From: Polytrichum commune
Taxonomy: Eukaryota; Streptophyta; Polytrichopsida; Polytrichales; Polytrichaceae
Assembly (NCBI GenBank): GCA_950295325.1
Contig: OX485803.1
Location: 57,363,554 to 57,427,553 of the forward strand
Direction of reading: 5' to 3'
DNA: 64,000 bases
In this document: piece after piece, positions 9,447 to 21,739 of the stretch
How the letters are laid out: the number at the start of each line of letters is the position of its first letter
Numbering within the stretch: the first letter of the stretch is position 1
The notes under the pieces: generated by a model
The model's database searches: none
The model's input: only the letters and a program-made list of their open reading frames with translations
What the model was told of the DNA's origin: nothing
Made by a program: the position numbers and the translations under genes

Positions 9447-10278
9447 CAGGGTTGTCTATCCTGACGTCATGACGGTGTCGTGCCGTCATGACGTGTCGTG
9501 TCGTGACGGACCCCTCCGTCACGACACAATAGGGTCCACGTAGGGTCAACCTAGGGGGAAGCTAGTAGGGTGGGTAAAATACTTACCTTCTTGCCAAGGT
9601 GGCGTCCTATGTGGCAGAAAAGGCCGACGTGGACATGGATATGCCTAGCGCCAGGTAAACCATTTTGCCATTTTGTTTATCATTCTGTTAAAATCAAACT
9701 AGTAAAATATGACTAAGGAGGGTGTGGGGCGGACGGGGGGGGGGGGGGACCGGAGCGGACGGGGGCGGGAACGGGGGCGGACGGGGGGGGGGAACGGAGC
9801 GGATGGGGGCGGGAACGGGGGCGGGAACGGGGGCAGACGGGGTCGGGAACGGGGGCGGACGGGGTCGGGAACGGGGCGGACGGGGTCGGGAATGGGGCGG
9901 ACGGGGGGGAACGGGGGGGAACGGGGGGGAACGGGGGCGGGAACGGGGGCGGGAACGGGGGCGGGAACGGGGGCGGACGGGGTTGGGAACGGGTGCGGAC
10001 AGGGGCGGGAACGGGTGCAAACGGGGGGGAACAGGGGCGGACGGGCGCTAGTAATTTTTTCCCCACTTTACCTCTACTTTGCTGACATGTCATCACACGT
10101 GGACATCTTACATCCTACGTGTCCGAAATGGGGTAATGTAATTACACACAGAATTCGCTAAAATTCAAGTCCGTCAGGATAAAGACAACATCCGGCATAA
10201 TGTCGTGACGGATACGTGTCGTGACGGCACGACATTATGCCGAGATTAGCCTCCATTACGACACAATAGACAACCCTG
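9447..10278. mobile_element. 832-bp non-autonomous hAT-like element
   Basis: Terminal inverted repeats CAGGGTTGTCTAT / ATAGACAACCCTG are followed inward by GTCGTGCCGTCATGAC-type subterminal repeats at both ends. The flanking 8-mers ACGATATG (9,439-9,446) and ATGATATG (10,279-10,286) differ at one base and fit a hAT 8-bp target duplication. The paralogous site near 8,673 lacks the insertion. There is no transposase; the interior is a G-rich minisatellite. Confidence 0.75.
9719..10046. repeat. G-rich minisatellite inside the hAT-like element
   Basis: Degenerate repeats of GGGGGCGGGAAC / GGGGCGGACGGG occupy about 330 bp, with one long pure G run near 9,737. The plus strand carries dozens of closely spaced G runs and is a strong candidate for G-quadruplex formation. 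Open frames through it on both strands are Gly/Arg or Pro/Arg low complexity and are not genes. Confidence 0.9.
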
Positions 10279-10286
10279 ATGATATG

Positions 10287-10470
10287 ATTATACAATCCAA
10301 ATTAACATCAATAGCTACACTAAATAGGCCTATTTGTGTATGTGGAAACAATAAATGTGAGAATAATTAGGATGAGCCACACTAATTTTCTACTTAAGGT
10401 GGAAATATTGTAGGTTCAAGACCGTGGGTCTTCTCCATGAAGGTTTCCCACCAACACCTTACTTACAATA
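10287..10470. repeat. Host tandem repeat Y, unit 2, right part
   Basis: It resumes after the hAT-like insertion, with ACTAAATAGGCCTAT and GAGCCACACTAATTTTCTACTTAAGGTGG matching 8,700-8,820. No gene is seen. Confidence 0.55.
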
Positions 10471-10499
10471 AGATAATTATCTTACATCAAAAGTAGCAT

Positions 10500-12935
10500 A
10501 AAAACTTATTGAACCACGTCAACAAGGTCAAGGCCGTGCAACGGACATTCATCATCAACATTAGTGGTCTTTAAATTGTTTGGAAATTCTCTTCCAACAG
10601 AAGTTTCCCACCGTAGACGATCCTCAATAGCAGTGGTCAATACAAGCTCACGTATAGTGTTATGGATGTCATCCCACAAAGAAGCTATTCTAATGCTCTA
10701 TGAAGGTGTTTCGAGTGAAGCAACCCAACCTATATCACGTTCTTCTCTTATTCTTAATGTCCGTGCCCACTGCCCCGATTTATCACTCCAATCGGAATAA
10801 TGTAATGTAGCCCAAGCCCGGTCAAAGTATTCAGGGTGTCAGCTACAAAATTTTGGAGTGCACGTATTTGCATAATCTGCATCCAGTCAAGAAATTCGCA
10901 AACTACATCCTTATATTTTTCCATCCGAACTTGAGCAATCAAAGATAGAATTCAACATCTAAGAGTGTCTTCAGATTCATCTCCTAAGTCAATTGTAGAT
11001 AACATGAAGGATCCGTAGTAAACAATTACAGACATTACTTTCATAATCTTGGTATTTTTACGGCAACTGTCTTCAATTTTTTTCATCATTAAATTATACA
11101 TAGGGAATGTTAATTAACAGTGACACTACTTTCATGCAACAAGAACACCTTCATGAGTTGAACGAAAATCGTTGATTTTTTCGCAGCTAGGCGGGTTTGA
11201 ATAAATCTCCCACGCACAATTTCTGCCTTAAACTTTAGATAAGACACACAACAATTATCATCATTCTCCACATTCTTCATCGTGGCAGTATGCACATGAA
11301 ATGGTTCAAACAACGATGCTGAAATTTTATTTCATTATAAATCACAAAATAATAATTGAAAGAGAAGCACGTATAAGGTACTTACTATCGTAGGTCCAAG
11401 TCACGGTTGGTATCTTATCAAATATCTTTCCGTGTGCGTGAAGTATACGCCAAATTAGACACCAATCCCAAGGAATTTTTTCTCGTAACATCACATTAGT
11501 TTCTTAAAATTCCTTCCTTATCCACTTGACCTCAGCTTTTCAATCAGTTGTTACATTTTTTAAATCTTCCTTGGTCAGTTTTTAGAAATTTATATAGTCG
11601 ATCGTCCATTGGTGGTATGCATAAAGTTGCTCAAGATCAGTGTACGGCTCATTTGTAATTTTGTTCTCCACAAGAGATTCTATGGATGTTGTAATGATGT
11701 TCCGAACTGCCTTGATAGTTTCGGACAATTTTTTTAGCTTCTGCAAAAATTTTAATCTCAATTAAAGAGTTAAACACCTAGTACTGCAATCCTTATATGG
11801 TTATAAATTATGTGTTATAATTTTACTGTTACAACTTTACTGTTAAAATTTCAGTGTTACAATTTTAGTGTTATAACTTCAGTGTTAGAATTTCCATATT
11901 AGATCTTCGGTGTTAGAATTTTCATATTAGAACTTCAGTGTTACAATTTCAATATTAGAATTTCAGTGTTACAATTTTCGTGTTAAAACTTCAGTGTTAC
12001 AATTTTAGTGTTTAAACTTCAGTGATACAAAATTATTGTTAGAACATGAGTATTACAATATGGGTATCAGAGCAGAAAATACTAAACTCTAAACATTTGT
12101 CAAAGAAGAACTAGCAATTAATTTTAAATCTACCACTTGAAGTTGAAAAATAATCGGTTAAAATTCAAGAGTCCGTGAAATTCACTAATCGTTTTAGAGG
12201 AATCTATAGACATATCTGAAATTAATCAAATAAAATCGTGAAACATATGTGTTTACCTTCTTCGTAGTCCACCACCAAAGACATCCTTGTAAACGTTCTT
12301 GGAATTTCTGAGTGCAAAAAAAAATCCTCCCACTCCCTACGAAAAATCTCCCCATTTGGATGATCCCAAAACCAAGGTAGTGTCACTTCATCATCGAATT
12401 GACGAAGGTAGTATAGACCGGGCATAGACATAGGCTTCAGGGGCGAGGATGGCATCCTTGAACTTCAAATTTCATCAAGTCTTTGTTTCCCCTAAACTAC
12501 ATAAATTTTCTTTTGGCGCAACAACTCATTCTGGCGAGCATTGAACATCCCTTTCATCCCCATGTGATAATGAAATGGCTTCGGAGCCCCATTGTTTTTT
12601 GCCCAGTAAATGAAGATTTCTGGAGTGGGTTCCCACCCGTTATCCCACGGAGTCATATTGGATACAATGTCTTGTAAAGTAACCTCTTGGACGTATCCTT
12701 CGCAAACATCATCATTCAATAGAGATGCATTTTGTGAAGAAATTGGCCGGACTTTCAAGAAGATATCATTAAAAGCCTTAGATACGTCATCCAATGTGTC
12801 ACTTAAAGGATACTTGGCCTCCCCCATCAGTTTCAAACGGGAGCGGACACGTCGTGGCACTAGGACGTCGCATTTGGGTCCCGACCGCCCCGTTGAAGGA
12901 TTGTAGAGGACAATGGACTTTTCTTGTACGCACAC
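10500..12935 (-). pseudogene. Decayed multi-exon coding region, function unknown
   Basis: Several minus-strand blocks read as protein rather than noise. They are about 12,492-12,935 (TPEIFIYWAKNNGAPKPFHY, 147 residues), 12,240-12,455 (LPWFWDHPNGEIFRREWEDF, ending at a possible GTAAAC donor), 11,600-11,755 (after a possible CAG acceptor), 11,390-11,480 (IPWDWCLIWRILHAHGK), 11,110-11,313 and 10,510-10,940. In-frame stops interrupt at least the last block, and a stop lies at 12,492. I do not recognise the family. It could be a dead host gene or the coding part of a decayed transposon. The LTR-like repeat at 12,940 abuts its 5' end. Confidence 0.4.
11815..12060. repeat. AT-rich degenerate tandem repeat
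   Basis: A unit of roughly 16 bp resembling CAGTGTTACAATTTTA recurs about fifteen times with substitutions. It lies between coding-like blocks of the decayed minus-strand region, probably in a former intron. Confidence 0.75.
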
Positions 12936-12939
12936 TCAG

Positions 12940-13661
12940 TGTAGCAACCCTTGCTAGCCCCATTAACAATATTGCCAATTTTCATTTCTAGCAAAGGTTA
13001 CAAACGCTAACCCTTCGCATTCCGCCATGCTAATAGTTAGCTCCTCCTACCCCGGACCTTATAGTTCATAAGAGGGGAACCAACCCTCCTACTTTGCTTT
13101 CGGGACTCACCCTTTAATCGGTAACCAATCCTTAGATGTGGACTTCCATCCATGGAAGTCCAACCTTATATTGATCATCGCGTGCCGGAGCAACACTACA
13201 ACAACCCAAAGCATACTAGGCAACTATGGCCTCACATTGGCCAAAGCCCACGGAGGCCGTGCCGTTCAGCCTCGGGTGGGTGAGGCCACACCACCTCACC
13301 CATATAAGCCTCTAGGACTCTAGGCGGGACCCCTACCCCATCGTCAAGAAACATTTTGTCTCTCTACCAAGAGTTGGGGCCAAGTAGACATTTTCCCTTA
13401 GCCGCTGGGCCTAGAAGCCCTTAGCAGCTTCAGACCATCATAACTTCCTTGTATGATGTCTGATGCTAACTAACCACCACTCCATCTTCATCTACGCTTC
13501 ACGTAGATGCCGATTGACTCCTCACTTGCCCCATTTGGGCAAGTATTGAGGAAGTTATGCCTGTTCAAACTTTGGCAGTCCCGGGAGCCACTCCCAGGCC
13601 ACTGCTGTACCCACTCAAATTACCATAACTCCTAGCTCACACCTCCAATTGAGGTGTTCTT
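12940..13661 (+). repeat. LTR-like dispersed repeat, copy 1
   Basis: This is about 720 bp starting TGTAGCAACCCTTGCTAG. It matches the minus strand of 51,912-52,658 over its whole length, including GGACTTCCATCCATGGAAGTCC, CATATAAGCCTCTAGGACTC and CTCACACCTCCAATTGAGGTGTTCTT. A TATAAG box after GC-rich sequence, the TGT start and the lack of coding suggest a solo LTR or TRIM-type unit. No paired LTR, primer-binding site or clear CA end was found, so the class is tentative. Confidence 0.55.
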
Positions 13662-13860
13662 GAGCAATGAACGGGTAGTGCCGGCAGTTAGTTCCAAGCT
13701 AGCCGGTTGATTTTGAGAATTTCCAAATGCAATTGGAAAGTTTAGGAAGGGGTTCCGGAAGAAAATCAAGGTTTATGGAAATGGGCCGATTTGAAGAAAA
13801 AAAATGCCAGCATTAAGGCAAGCTGCCCTAGAGTATCCACGGCAAATTACCGATTGAAAA

Positions 13861-14222
13861 ATGATTTTCACGGCGGGCAGTCGACCAAATATATATATTT
13901 TAGGTAAATTTTTCAATACTATGCAATGTGTTTCTATAGCGACATGTGAGCGTGCTTTCAGTGTGCAGAATTTGATCAAGACCAAAGTTAGAAATAGGTT
14001 GGGTAGTAAGATGCAATGCTGCGAATTGCCTTGGAAGGGCCAGATGAGGAGGTAGATGACATAATTGGTGACGCTATCCCACTTTGGAAGGACAGTAAGT
14101 GCCGTTTTTTGTGTGCTAATCCCTCTTCTTATTTGAATTCTCCTAATAAAGTGAGTGTGAGTGATATGTCTTGTTCGTTTGGGGCAATTGATACTAACGG
14201 CAATGGTACGCAAATTTCGTGA
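13861..14222 (+). pseudogene. hAT transposase C-terminal fragment, frameshifted
   Basis: A dimerisation-type motif ERAFSVQNLIKTKVRNRLG is read at about 13,948-14,004. The next block, RIALEGPDEEVDDIIGDAI, continues in another frame from about 14,016. The order and wording match the C-terminal end of hAT transposases (ERGFS...IK.K.RNRL...LRI..EGP). A one-base frameshift near 14,012 and the absence of the DDE core mark it as a dead fragment. A related tail lies at 23,620. Confidence 0.65.
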
Positions 14223-15983
14223 TTTTTCAATGCTAACTAGCCTCCGGATAATACTTGGACCCTTTTGTGGTGCTTGTATTTTCCGAAGGCTAAATCCTTA
14301 GCCCTAATATGGTAGGGGCTTTGTCAGGTTCAACTCTTGCTAAGGATACTATTTAGACGAAAAAAAATGGAGAGTGAATGCTCACATTATTTAATCCTAA
14401 ACACTTGAAAAAAGAAGAAGAATAAATGACAATGACACATCCACCACCAAAATATAAAACCGGCCCCACTTTAGACCTTTCGGAAATTGCATAAATGAAA
14501 AAAAAAATGTCAGCTAATTGCCTAAATACATTAGGAAATGGGGGCTATCAACCGATAAATTTTGCACTCTCTAGGCCCACTTCCGGGTAAAATTTGAAAA
14601 ATCCAAGCCACCTCCAAAAATATGCAGATCCAACCCTCTTTCCTCACTACTGACCACTCCCAATTTTGCTCACTACTGACCACTCCAAAGAATATGCCCA
14701 ACATTGTGACATTCACAGTGCCTGAAACTGACGCCATCAAAATTTGCAAAGAATACAACTTGTAACATACAATGTACGGAGAATTTTCAATCCGGTCTCC
14801 TTGCAAAACTTCACCAACATTCTCTGCACATTTTCCCATATTTGCAATAATCGAGTGAGTAGTACTCGTATGGAAGTTGTGTCTTTGTGGATGTGATCTT
14901 CTTGTTAACCTTCACTTGAAGTGGCGCCCCCCGTCTCAGCAGATTGAAAACATTAGTTTCTTACCTTTAGACAACACATTCAATAATGTGAATTTCCATG
15001 ACTGAATGAAGCACAAGACCCCCAAAACCTTGGAACTACAGCCCTCAAATGTGAATTTATTATAATTAAGGGAAATAAAATAATGACCAATCCATACTTC
15101 TTCCACATAACAGTCAGTGAAGTCAAGCAACCATAGTTTGATATGATTCAAATACTCCTAAATTTCTGTACTATCCTTTGAGCAACTTAATGGGAATCAT
15201 AGTAACTGTTCTAGGCACTTCCAACATTAAACAAGAGTTGTGAAAAAAATTAAGGAAGTTCGGACTTTCCAAATTCATGATCATTTGATTGACAGTCAAA
15301 TTCAATAAAGCTAACTCACAAATTACCACCCAATCATCATTAAAAAACCAGCCATGACACAAAAAAGATTGCTTATGTCCCTAGTCTACTGCATTGTACT
15401 CTTGCTGCTATAATTAACATTTGATTATTTTCAGGTGCTTTTAGAGCCTGCAATCCAAGGGATAAATATGTGTTCATCCTCGCTCAGCCTAATGCATCAA
15501 TGAACAAAGTTCTAGAACATCAGTTGACACAGATTGGCATTTGAGGTTGGCAATGAGAACATTTACCAGCGGTAAATGGATATAACTTTGGCGGTCTTGA
15601 TTTAGCAGGGTTGTAGAGGATATTTTGGTCACATCAAATCCAATTCTACCAATCAAAGCAATTGTTTCAAGACATTACTTTCAAGAGTTCTAGAATCGAT
15701 ACGGGAAACTCTGCATAGCAATTCTTTACAATAATCACTAATAGCAAGAAATATAGCTGCACAAGAAAACTAAGCATATTGTATGTGTATATGTACTTTG
15801 TAGCCCTCATCCATCATAGTAAAAAGGATATGTACAGAGCAATGGCAACAACATTGCACCAATTACATAAAGCCAAAGGTGGCTTACCTGATTGCAAAAA
15901 TGCTACAGTAATTACACTAGCAGGTATGGTGCCATCATCCTCTCACCTACTATTGAGTAATGGTTCTTCAATGAAACCACAAT
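14223..15983. other. No gene recognised
   Basis: AT-rich sequence with only short random-looking frames on both strands. I see no repeat structure, RNA gene or domain here. Confidence 0.5.
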
Positions 15984-16275
15984 TAGACACAACCTAACCT
16001 ACACTACTAATCACCCTCAATTTCTTGTAATATTCAGCACTCAAGTAAATTCGCCACCACAATGGCCATGTTATGTAAGACAAAAAGTACAGTGAATTTG
16101 AGTTGTTGCCTTCAATGTATGTGAGACCTATGAGACACAACCTAACCTACACTGTCAGTCAACCCCATTTTCTTGCAACATGCAGCACTCAGAAAACTTG
16201 GCACCCCAATAGCCAGGTTATACGAGATGACAGGTTTGGTTAACGATTTGAGTTGCTTCCTTCAAAGTATCTTAG
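15984..16275. repeat. Tandem duplication of about 150 bp
   Basis: Two diverged units begin ACACAACCTAACCTACACT (about 15,986 and 16,136). They share the cag-cactcag, CACCACAATGGCCATG-like and GATTTGAGTTGCTTCCTTCAA blocks. It is non-coding. Confidence 0.7.
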
Positions 16276-16739
16276 ACCGGAAGAGGCGGGGAATAAAAGA
16301 TTAAAATTTTAAAATAAAAGTTAAAACAATAGCAAACCAAACAAATTGTTGCCTAAAGTTCACACCCTAGAACTCCAAGAAAACCCACCAACCACTCCAC
16401 AATCTTGGTTGTGTGATGCATAACAGAAAGTCACAAACTGGAAGACATACTCAACAAAAGTCACACACTCGGAACTTTGCTTCAAGAAACCTTTTGTTTT
16501 TGTTTCCAATGTTGAGACATCTCTTAAATTATTTTCTATTTCAAATCAAAACAAGATGTCAAATGCTTTTGTTGCCTTTAATGATCTCGGATTTGCTGGC
16601 GATCTCAAAGTAATCCACACAGTAGTGTAAGCACATGCATAGATTTATGCACTATCACAAAATCGAGAAAGAATTAACCTCAATGAGCTACTATTAAGAA
16701 ACCATGGCAACAAACTACACCTGGAGTACATCGAGTGAA

Positions 16740-16900
16740 TTGGTACCTTAAGAATCGAAGACGACGTCTAAACTATTTGCAGGAACCACGACCACCGCCG
16801 AAGCCACACACCACACCCTCGCTCCAAACCCTAAACCCCGCTTCCGAGGCCTGAATGTTGCTCACCGAATACTCCAAAACTTATATAAACTTGTAGACAT
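16740..16900 (-). promoter_or_regulatory. Telo-box-containing GC-richer segment
   Basis: AAACCCTAAA at 16,826-16,835 is a plant telo-box-like motif, common near transcription starts of growth genes. A second (TAGGGTTTAGG) lies at 23,502-23,512. The surrounding 100 bp are GC-richer than the flanks. No gene could be attached to it, so this is only a candidate. Confidence 0.25.
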
Positions 16901-17166
16901 AAAACTAAAAAAATCTCACTGTGAGCTTACAAAACCTAACTAACTTAGTCTCCATAGGATTGTCAGGAACTCGCAACATCACGCTCCTTGGAGGAGTTGA
17001 TTATGCATGATTGACCTCTGCATGTGGCAAGAAGCTGGCTAATAAGTGCAAATTTAGCTCATTCCGATCCAATTATTTCATTTAAATCGTTCAACAATGT
17101 ATTAGATTCCTTTGTCTCTCACTTTGCATTGACGCATGCAGATCACCTCGGAACCTTACAGGTCTA

Positions 17167-17170
<4 letters not shown>

Positions 17171-17255
<85 letters not shown>
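17171..17255. repeat. (CT)n microsatellite
   Basis: An uninterrupted CT dinucleotide run of about 84 bp. The sequence up to it from 16,900 shows nothing recognisable. Confidence 0.98.
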
Positions 17256-17257
<2 letters not shown>

Positions 17258-18960
17258 GAAATTGCTCTCAATCTTTGTGAGCCCGAAAATTGTGCTCACA
17301 TGTTAATTAACCTTAACATAAATTGTGGGAAATGGAAATGCAATTTAAAGAAGTCAACCTCACCCTTAGAAAGAGGTAAAATTAAATGAGCTAAAATAAA
17401 AAGGAGTAAGTGCAATTAACGTGTGTGGGAGGGTGGAGTCTCAGAAGGGAAAAGGCCAAGGAGGGAGGACACACCCGTTTTTTTTCTTCGGGCGGCCTGA
17501 AGATGCCGGGCAACGCGAGAAAAAAAGAAAAGTTGGAGGGGTCTTAGGAGGTAGGAGGGGAAGTGCTCATTCATGCAGGGGGAGAGGAGATACTCCGAAC
17601 GGGAGGCGGAAGCACTCCGTCATTTTTTTTAATTTTGTTAGTGGATAGGCTTGTCGTGTTAACTCAATGCAAATCGGTGGTGGCAAGGGAATCGAGGATC
17701 AGGGGATGCGAGGCTGCACTGAGGAGCGATGCACAATGAATCATTAGATAGTCAGAGAGAAGAAAGAGGGATCTACACGAGGAGATCTCCTCACACACAC
17801 AAGGACAGGGACTGGAGGGGATTCAAGGCCGGCTGGAGGAGAGCAAGGATGAGGGAATCGCCAGGAGGGGCCGCCCAGGCTTAGCTTCACCGAGGCAGCT
17901 GAGGCGGAGATCGGGAAGATGTTATGGAGGACGAGCACTCTAAGGATCGAGGGGTCATCACCGAAGTCAGTGTCCACGCACGGAACAATGACGCTGCCAT
18001 GGCACTCAACCTCGGCTAGCAAGTGCTACTGATAACGGAAAGTGGGTGCATCCAGGAGTAGTTAATGAGGCGATCTCTAAGTTGGAGCTAACTCTGTTGA
18101 ATAGGCTCGGGAAGAGCAGCATGCATGGATGCCATGCGGGGGTCGGCACTCCAGCAAGCCCGGGCTCCGTCGACCATTGCCAGTGCACGGAAGCGATTCC
18201 AGCAGCAAGGGAGCCCCAAGCACTAGCAAGAGCAATGAGCGAGATTGCTCAGAGCACCGGGGCAGAAATCTAAGTGAGGTTGGACGAAAGGAAAAGGGAG
18301 CCGCCACAAATCTTTTGGGGACATTGAGGACAACCCATCGGTACTGAGTCCACCCTCAATGTGGGAAATCGTAGAACAAATAAGCCAGACAAAATGAGGG
18401 AGTTTCTTCTTCACGATCATGAGTTGAAGGGTTGACAAGTCATCTCCGAACGGCAATCCGTTGCCTCAAATTGGTGCTGCAATCTATCTCCAAGCCAGAT
18501 GTCATTGTTTTCTCTCTGTTTTTTTTTGTGCAAGGAAAGGGAAGGAGGTTCGGAGATTGTACCGATGACTGCAAATTGCCTTGCATTCACAAGTGATGTG
18601 GATTCAAGAGTAGGAGTAGGAGTGGTGAGGGACTGATGAGGTTCCAGGGAGCTCGGGTTTAAATGCCGAGCCACTGTGCAAGCTGTCTGCTCCACGGGGG
18701 GGGGGGGGGGGGGGGGGTCACATGCAGTGAACTGTGCAGCCCTGAATTTCCTTCGTGCCGGCAGTGGGTCCCTCGCCTCAATGGGGGTGAACGAGGAAAG
18801 TTGTGGATGGAGGAAGAGGGTTGCTGAACCTCTTCCCAGCGGAAGCTAACTGCATGGCAAGGAAGTGGGAAGGCCAAGCCGAGCAGGGGTTGCTGTCAAA
18901 GGAAGGAAAGGCCGAGGCCTAGGACTTGAAATTAAGCTTTTAGTCGAGTTGCGAGTGCAA
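17256..18960. other. No gene recognised; GC-richer block with G22 run
   Basis: From about 17,440 to 18,900 the sequence is GC-richer than its neighbours and carries several short overlapping frames on both strands, none with a recognisable domain or splice pattern. A pure run of 22 G lies at 18,696-18,717. It may include untranslated or exon sequence of an unrecognised gene. Confidence 0.4.
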
Positions 18961-20736
18961 TGTGAGTGACAAATTGAATTCTCAACATTAGGAAAAATAA
19001 AAGGGGGGGAACTCAATTAGTTCATTGTAGGTTGACATTGTTTGGTGACCGACATTTGTGAATGCTCACATGGTTTAATAAAAAGGGTGTTATATACCAT
19101 AGTACTACACCTACAATACTTGTAATAAGACATTTTTGAGGTCTAATTTGTCATATATCAGAGGTAATTAATGTACATAAGTGGTGGGATCCACATGTAT
19201 TTCAAGGTTCATATGTGATTCGTACTTTGGAACATGCAAGGAAACCTTAAGAAACATTATGATCATTGCGGAACCTAGTAAAACGTTGTGAACATATTTC
19301 TTCAATTCAAATGTTCTCTCATACTTATATGTATCTTCATTACGTATACAAAATGGCATTTCACATTGAAGTAGGCCACTTGAGTCCAAAATGTCATAGT
19401 ACCAAGAATACAACATTCAAATTATACAACACTTCCTTGCGTGACCAAACATGTCTTGACAAAGGAGAACGTAACAAGTCAAATAGGGAGCTCTGAAATG
19501 AAAAGGTACAGTATTTATTCCATAATTGAATCTGTGACAATCAATGACTTGCACCACTACAGAGTGACGCAAAATGCTATTGTATACAGTCAGTTGCACA
19601 TTCTCATTGGACCTTGAAGTGGTCCTTTACATGAGATTCCCTAAACCCTGCTTGCTAAAAAAACGCACACAATTCCGATATTTATTTTTTTAAATAATAA
19701 ATAAATAAATAACACCACTGCAACCGTTTGAGATTCTTGCAAACACAACAGGGTGCAAGGGAAACACCACTTGTAGAAGAAGAACAAAAACTGAACTAAA
19801 AATCCACACTCCAGGTACGCCCTTTGGCTGTTGATATACTATGCATCTTTTGTGGCAATTGGATGCAAGTTATGTTTGAGTCCCTCATAGAGATGTCACA
19901 CCGCGACGGCGGCTGGCCGAGCCAACCAACCTACCCTATCTAGTGGGCCCCAGGAAACGTGGCGGCCAGTTGCAAGCCCCATCCCCTAAGCCATCGAGCA
20001 GGGGGAGCTGCCCGCCCTTGCCATCCGGGCAGGGATAAGGTCGCCCTGGCAGCTAGCGACGACACTGGCTAGGTAGGTTGTTTTAATTTTTCTTCTTCAT
20101 TTTCACAATTTTCATAATTTTCCCAAATTTGTTTTCGTGCCGGGCAGGGACATCAAACCTTGCTGGCGACTCTCCAAGTTTAGCTGGTTGGTTGGGTGCC
20201 ACACTAGGACAGGTGGACCAGCTACTCCCCAAGCCCCAGCCACCGGCTGGCTGGGCCTGGCCACACAGGTGTGGCCAGGGGTATCAAACACATGTTCTTG
20301 GGTATTGACAGAAACTCGGCTTACATTTGTATCAAAATCACCTCCATAGCTCACTTTTTGTGAATTTAGAGAACCTGCCACCCATTTACATTTGAACTCT
20401 ATAAGTTTGGAACTCCAACTTGTATCTACCAATGACTTGTACATGGAATGTATTGACTTGCAGAAAAAACATCGACATTTGAAAGTGGAAACCTTTCTAA
20501 TTCAGACACATTTGATGGTATCAATAAATTCCTCTCAAAGCCTTCTTAGCTCACAAATTTGCCTGTGTGAGCAGATGATGTATAAAGCCCCCATTTACCA
20601 GTGCTGAAGAAATGTGAAGGTAGATTGATCGGAGTAAGATGACAACAGGGTCCACCATAAGCTGTTTAAGCTGTGTAAGCACCTGGTAGAAGAGCTGCGC
20701 AAGCAAGCAAGCCAGCCAGCCAAAGATCAAAATCAA
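18961..20736. other. No gene recognised; one strong hairpin
   Basis: Mostly AT-rich. A GC-rich island at about 19,895-20,080 and 20,130-20,280 includes a near-perfect palindrome, CCTGGCCACAC-AG-GTGTGGCCAGG (about 20,257-20,280), that could form a hairpin. It is not tied to any RNA family I know. Confidence 0.4.
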
Positions 20737-21700
20737 TGCAGACAGAGCAGGTGTTTCCTCGATCTAGAAGAAACCTCGTCTATGTCAATGGACAGGTGTG
20801 AAAATAGACAAAATGTTTTCTCTTCAGCTGTCAAAATGCTTGAACATCTGTAACACATTTGATCACTGCTTTTCATCAGCTCACCTCTCCACGCTTCGCC
20901 ATTAGATTTTGACGACCCATTGCAATAAACAAAAGGATCGTAGCGTTGTCGTCTTCCTGCACCAAAAATGCATACAGTGTGAGTTTGAGTAGGCAAGGTG
21001 TTCAAATTCTTAGATACATACCAAGATGAAGTTAAAGCTAAAACATAGAGATAGATATGCAAAGGTATGGTTTTGGAGGGATGGACCCTCCCAAGTTTTG
21101 GAAAGGCACATGGATATGTAGAAGAACGGTTTGGCCTCTGAATAAGAGGATGTTTTATGAAAGAACTATGCTTCTAAATAAACCTAGATCTACTCAAGAA
21201 ATGCCCAGCTCTCTCTCTCTCCAGCGGACAATCACCACCCCAAACAAAACCACAATCGGTGAAGCGATGAGTGGAGAGCCGATGACGACAGAAAAATACA
21301 CCCTTACAGAAAAAATGAGCTCGAAATATCCACCAATCTGCACGATGAGTGTTACCGCCTTTCCAAGCTCTCTCATGCTCCAATGGTCGTGTCTTGTGTC
21401 GTGGATCTGGAAGCGAGAAGTGAAGGAGAAATGTGAAAGGTGAAGTAGTGAGAGACACAGAAAGTGTGAGTTATGATAGGGAAGCTGGGCAGTTGGGATT
21501 TGAAGGCAGGATGAGCAGAGGATCAAAGAGAGGAACACGCGCGACTGGCACGACCTGCTTGATTGGGTTGTGATGCGAATACTTAATTAGCGAGATCATG
21601 TTTCCAGCGTACAAGCTCCGAGTACCAAATAGTGTGGATACGCATGAGTGGGTCCTTGAGTCGGGGGTTTCTTTTACAATGTGTTGACTTTGGGTGCCAC
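20737..21700. repeat. Dispersed repeat family X, copy 2
   Basis: Diverged direct repeat of 1-1,085 with the same block order. This copy has the AATGAGCTCGAAATATCCACCAATCTGCACGA block and ends at ATGTGTTGACTTTGGGTGCC. No complete gene is seen in either copy. Confidence 0.5.
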
Positions 21701-21739
21701 AACTCAGTGGCCAGGGAGATTTGGGGGGCATATATACAG

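Noticed and set aside
9709-10161. Open frames on both strands coding Gly/Arg- or Pro/Arg-rich peptides
   Set aside because: They are translations of the G-rich minisatellite; every frame lacks stops because of composition, and no start context or domain supports a gene.
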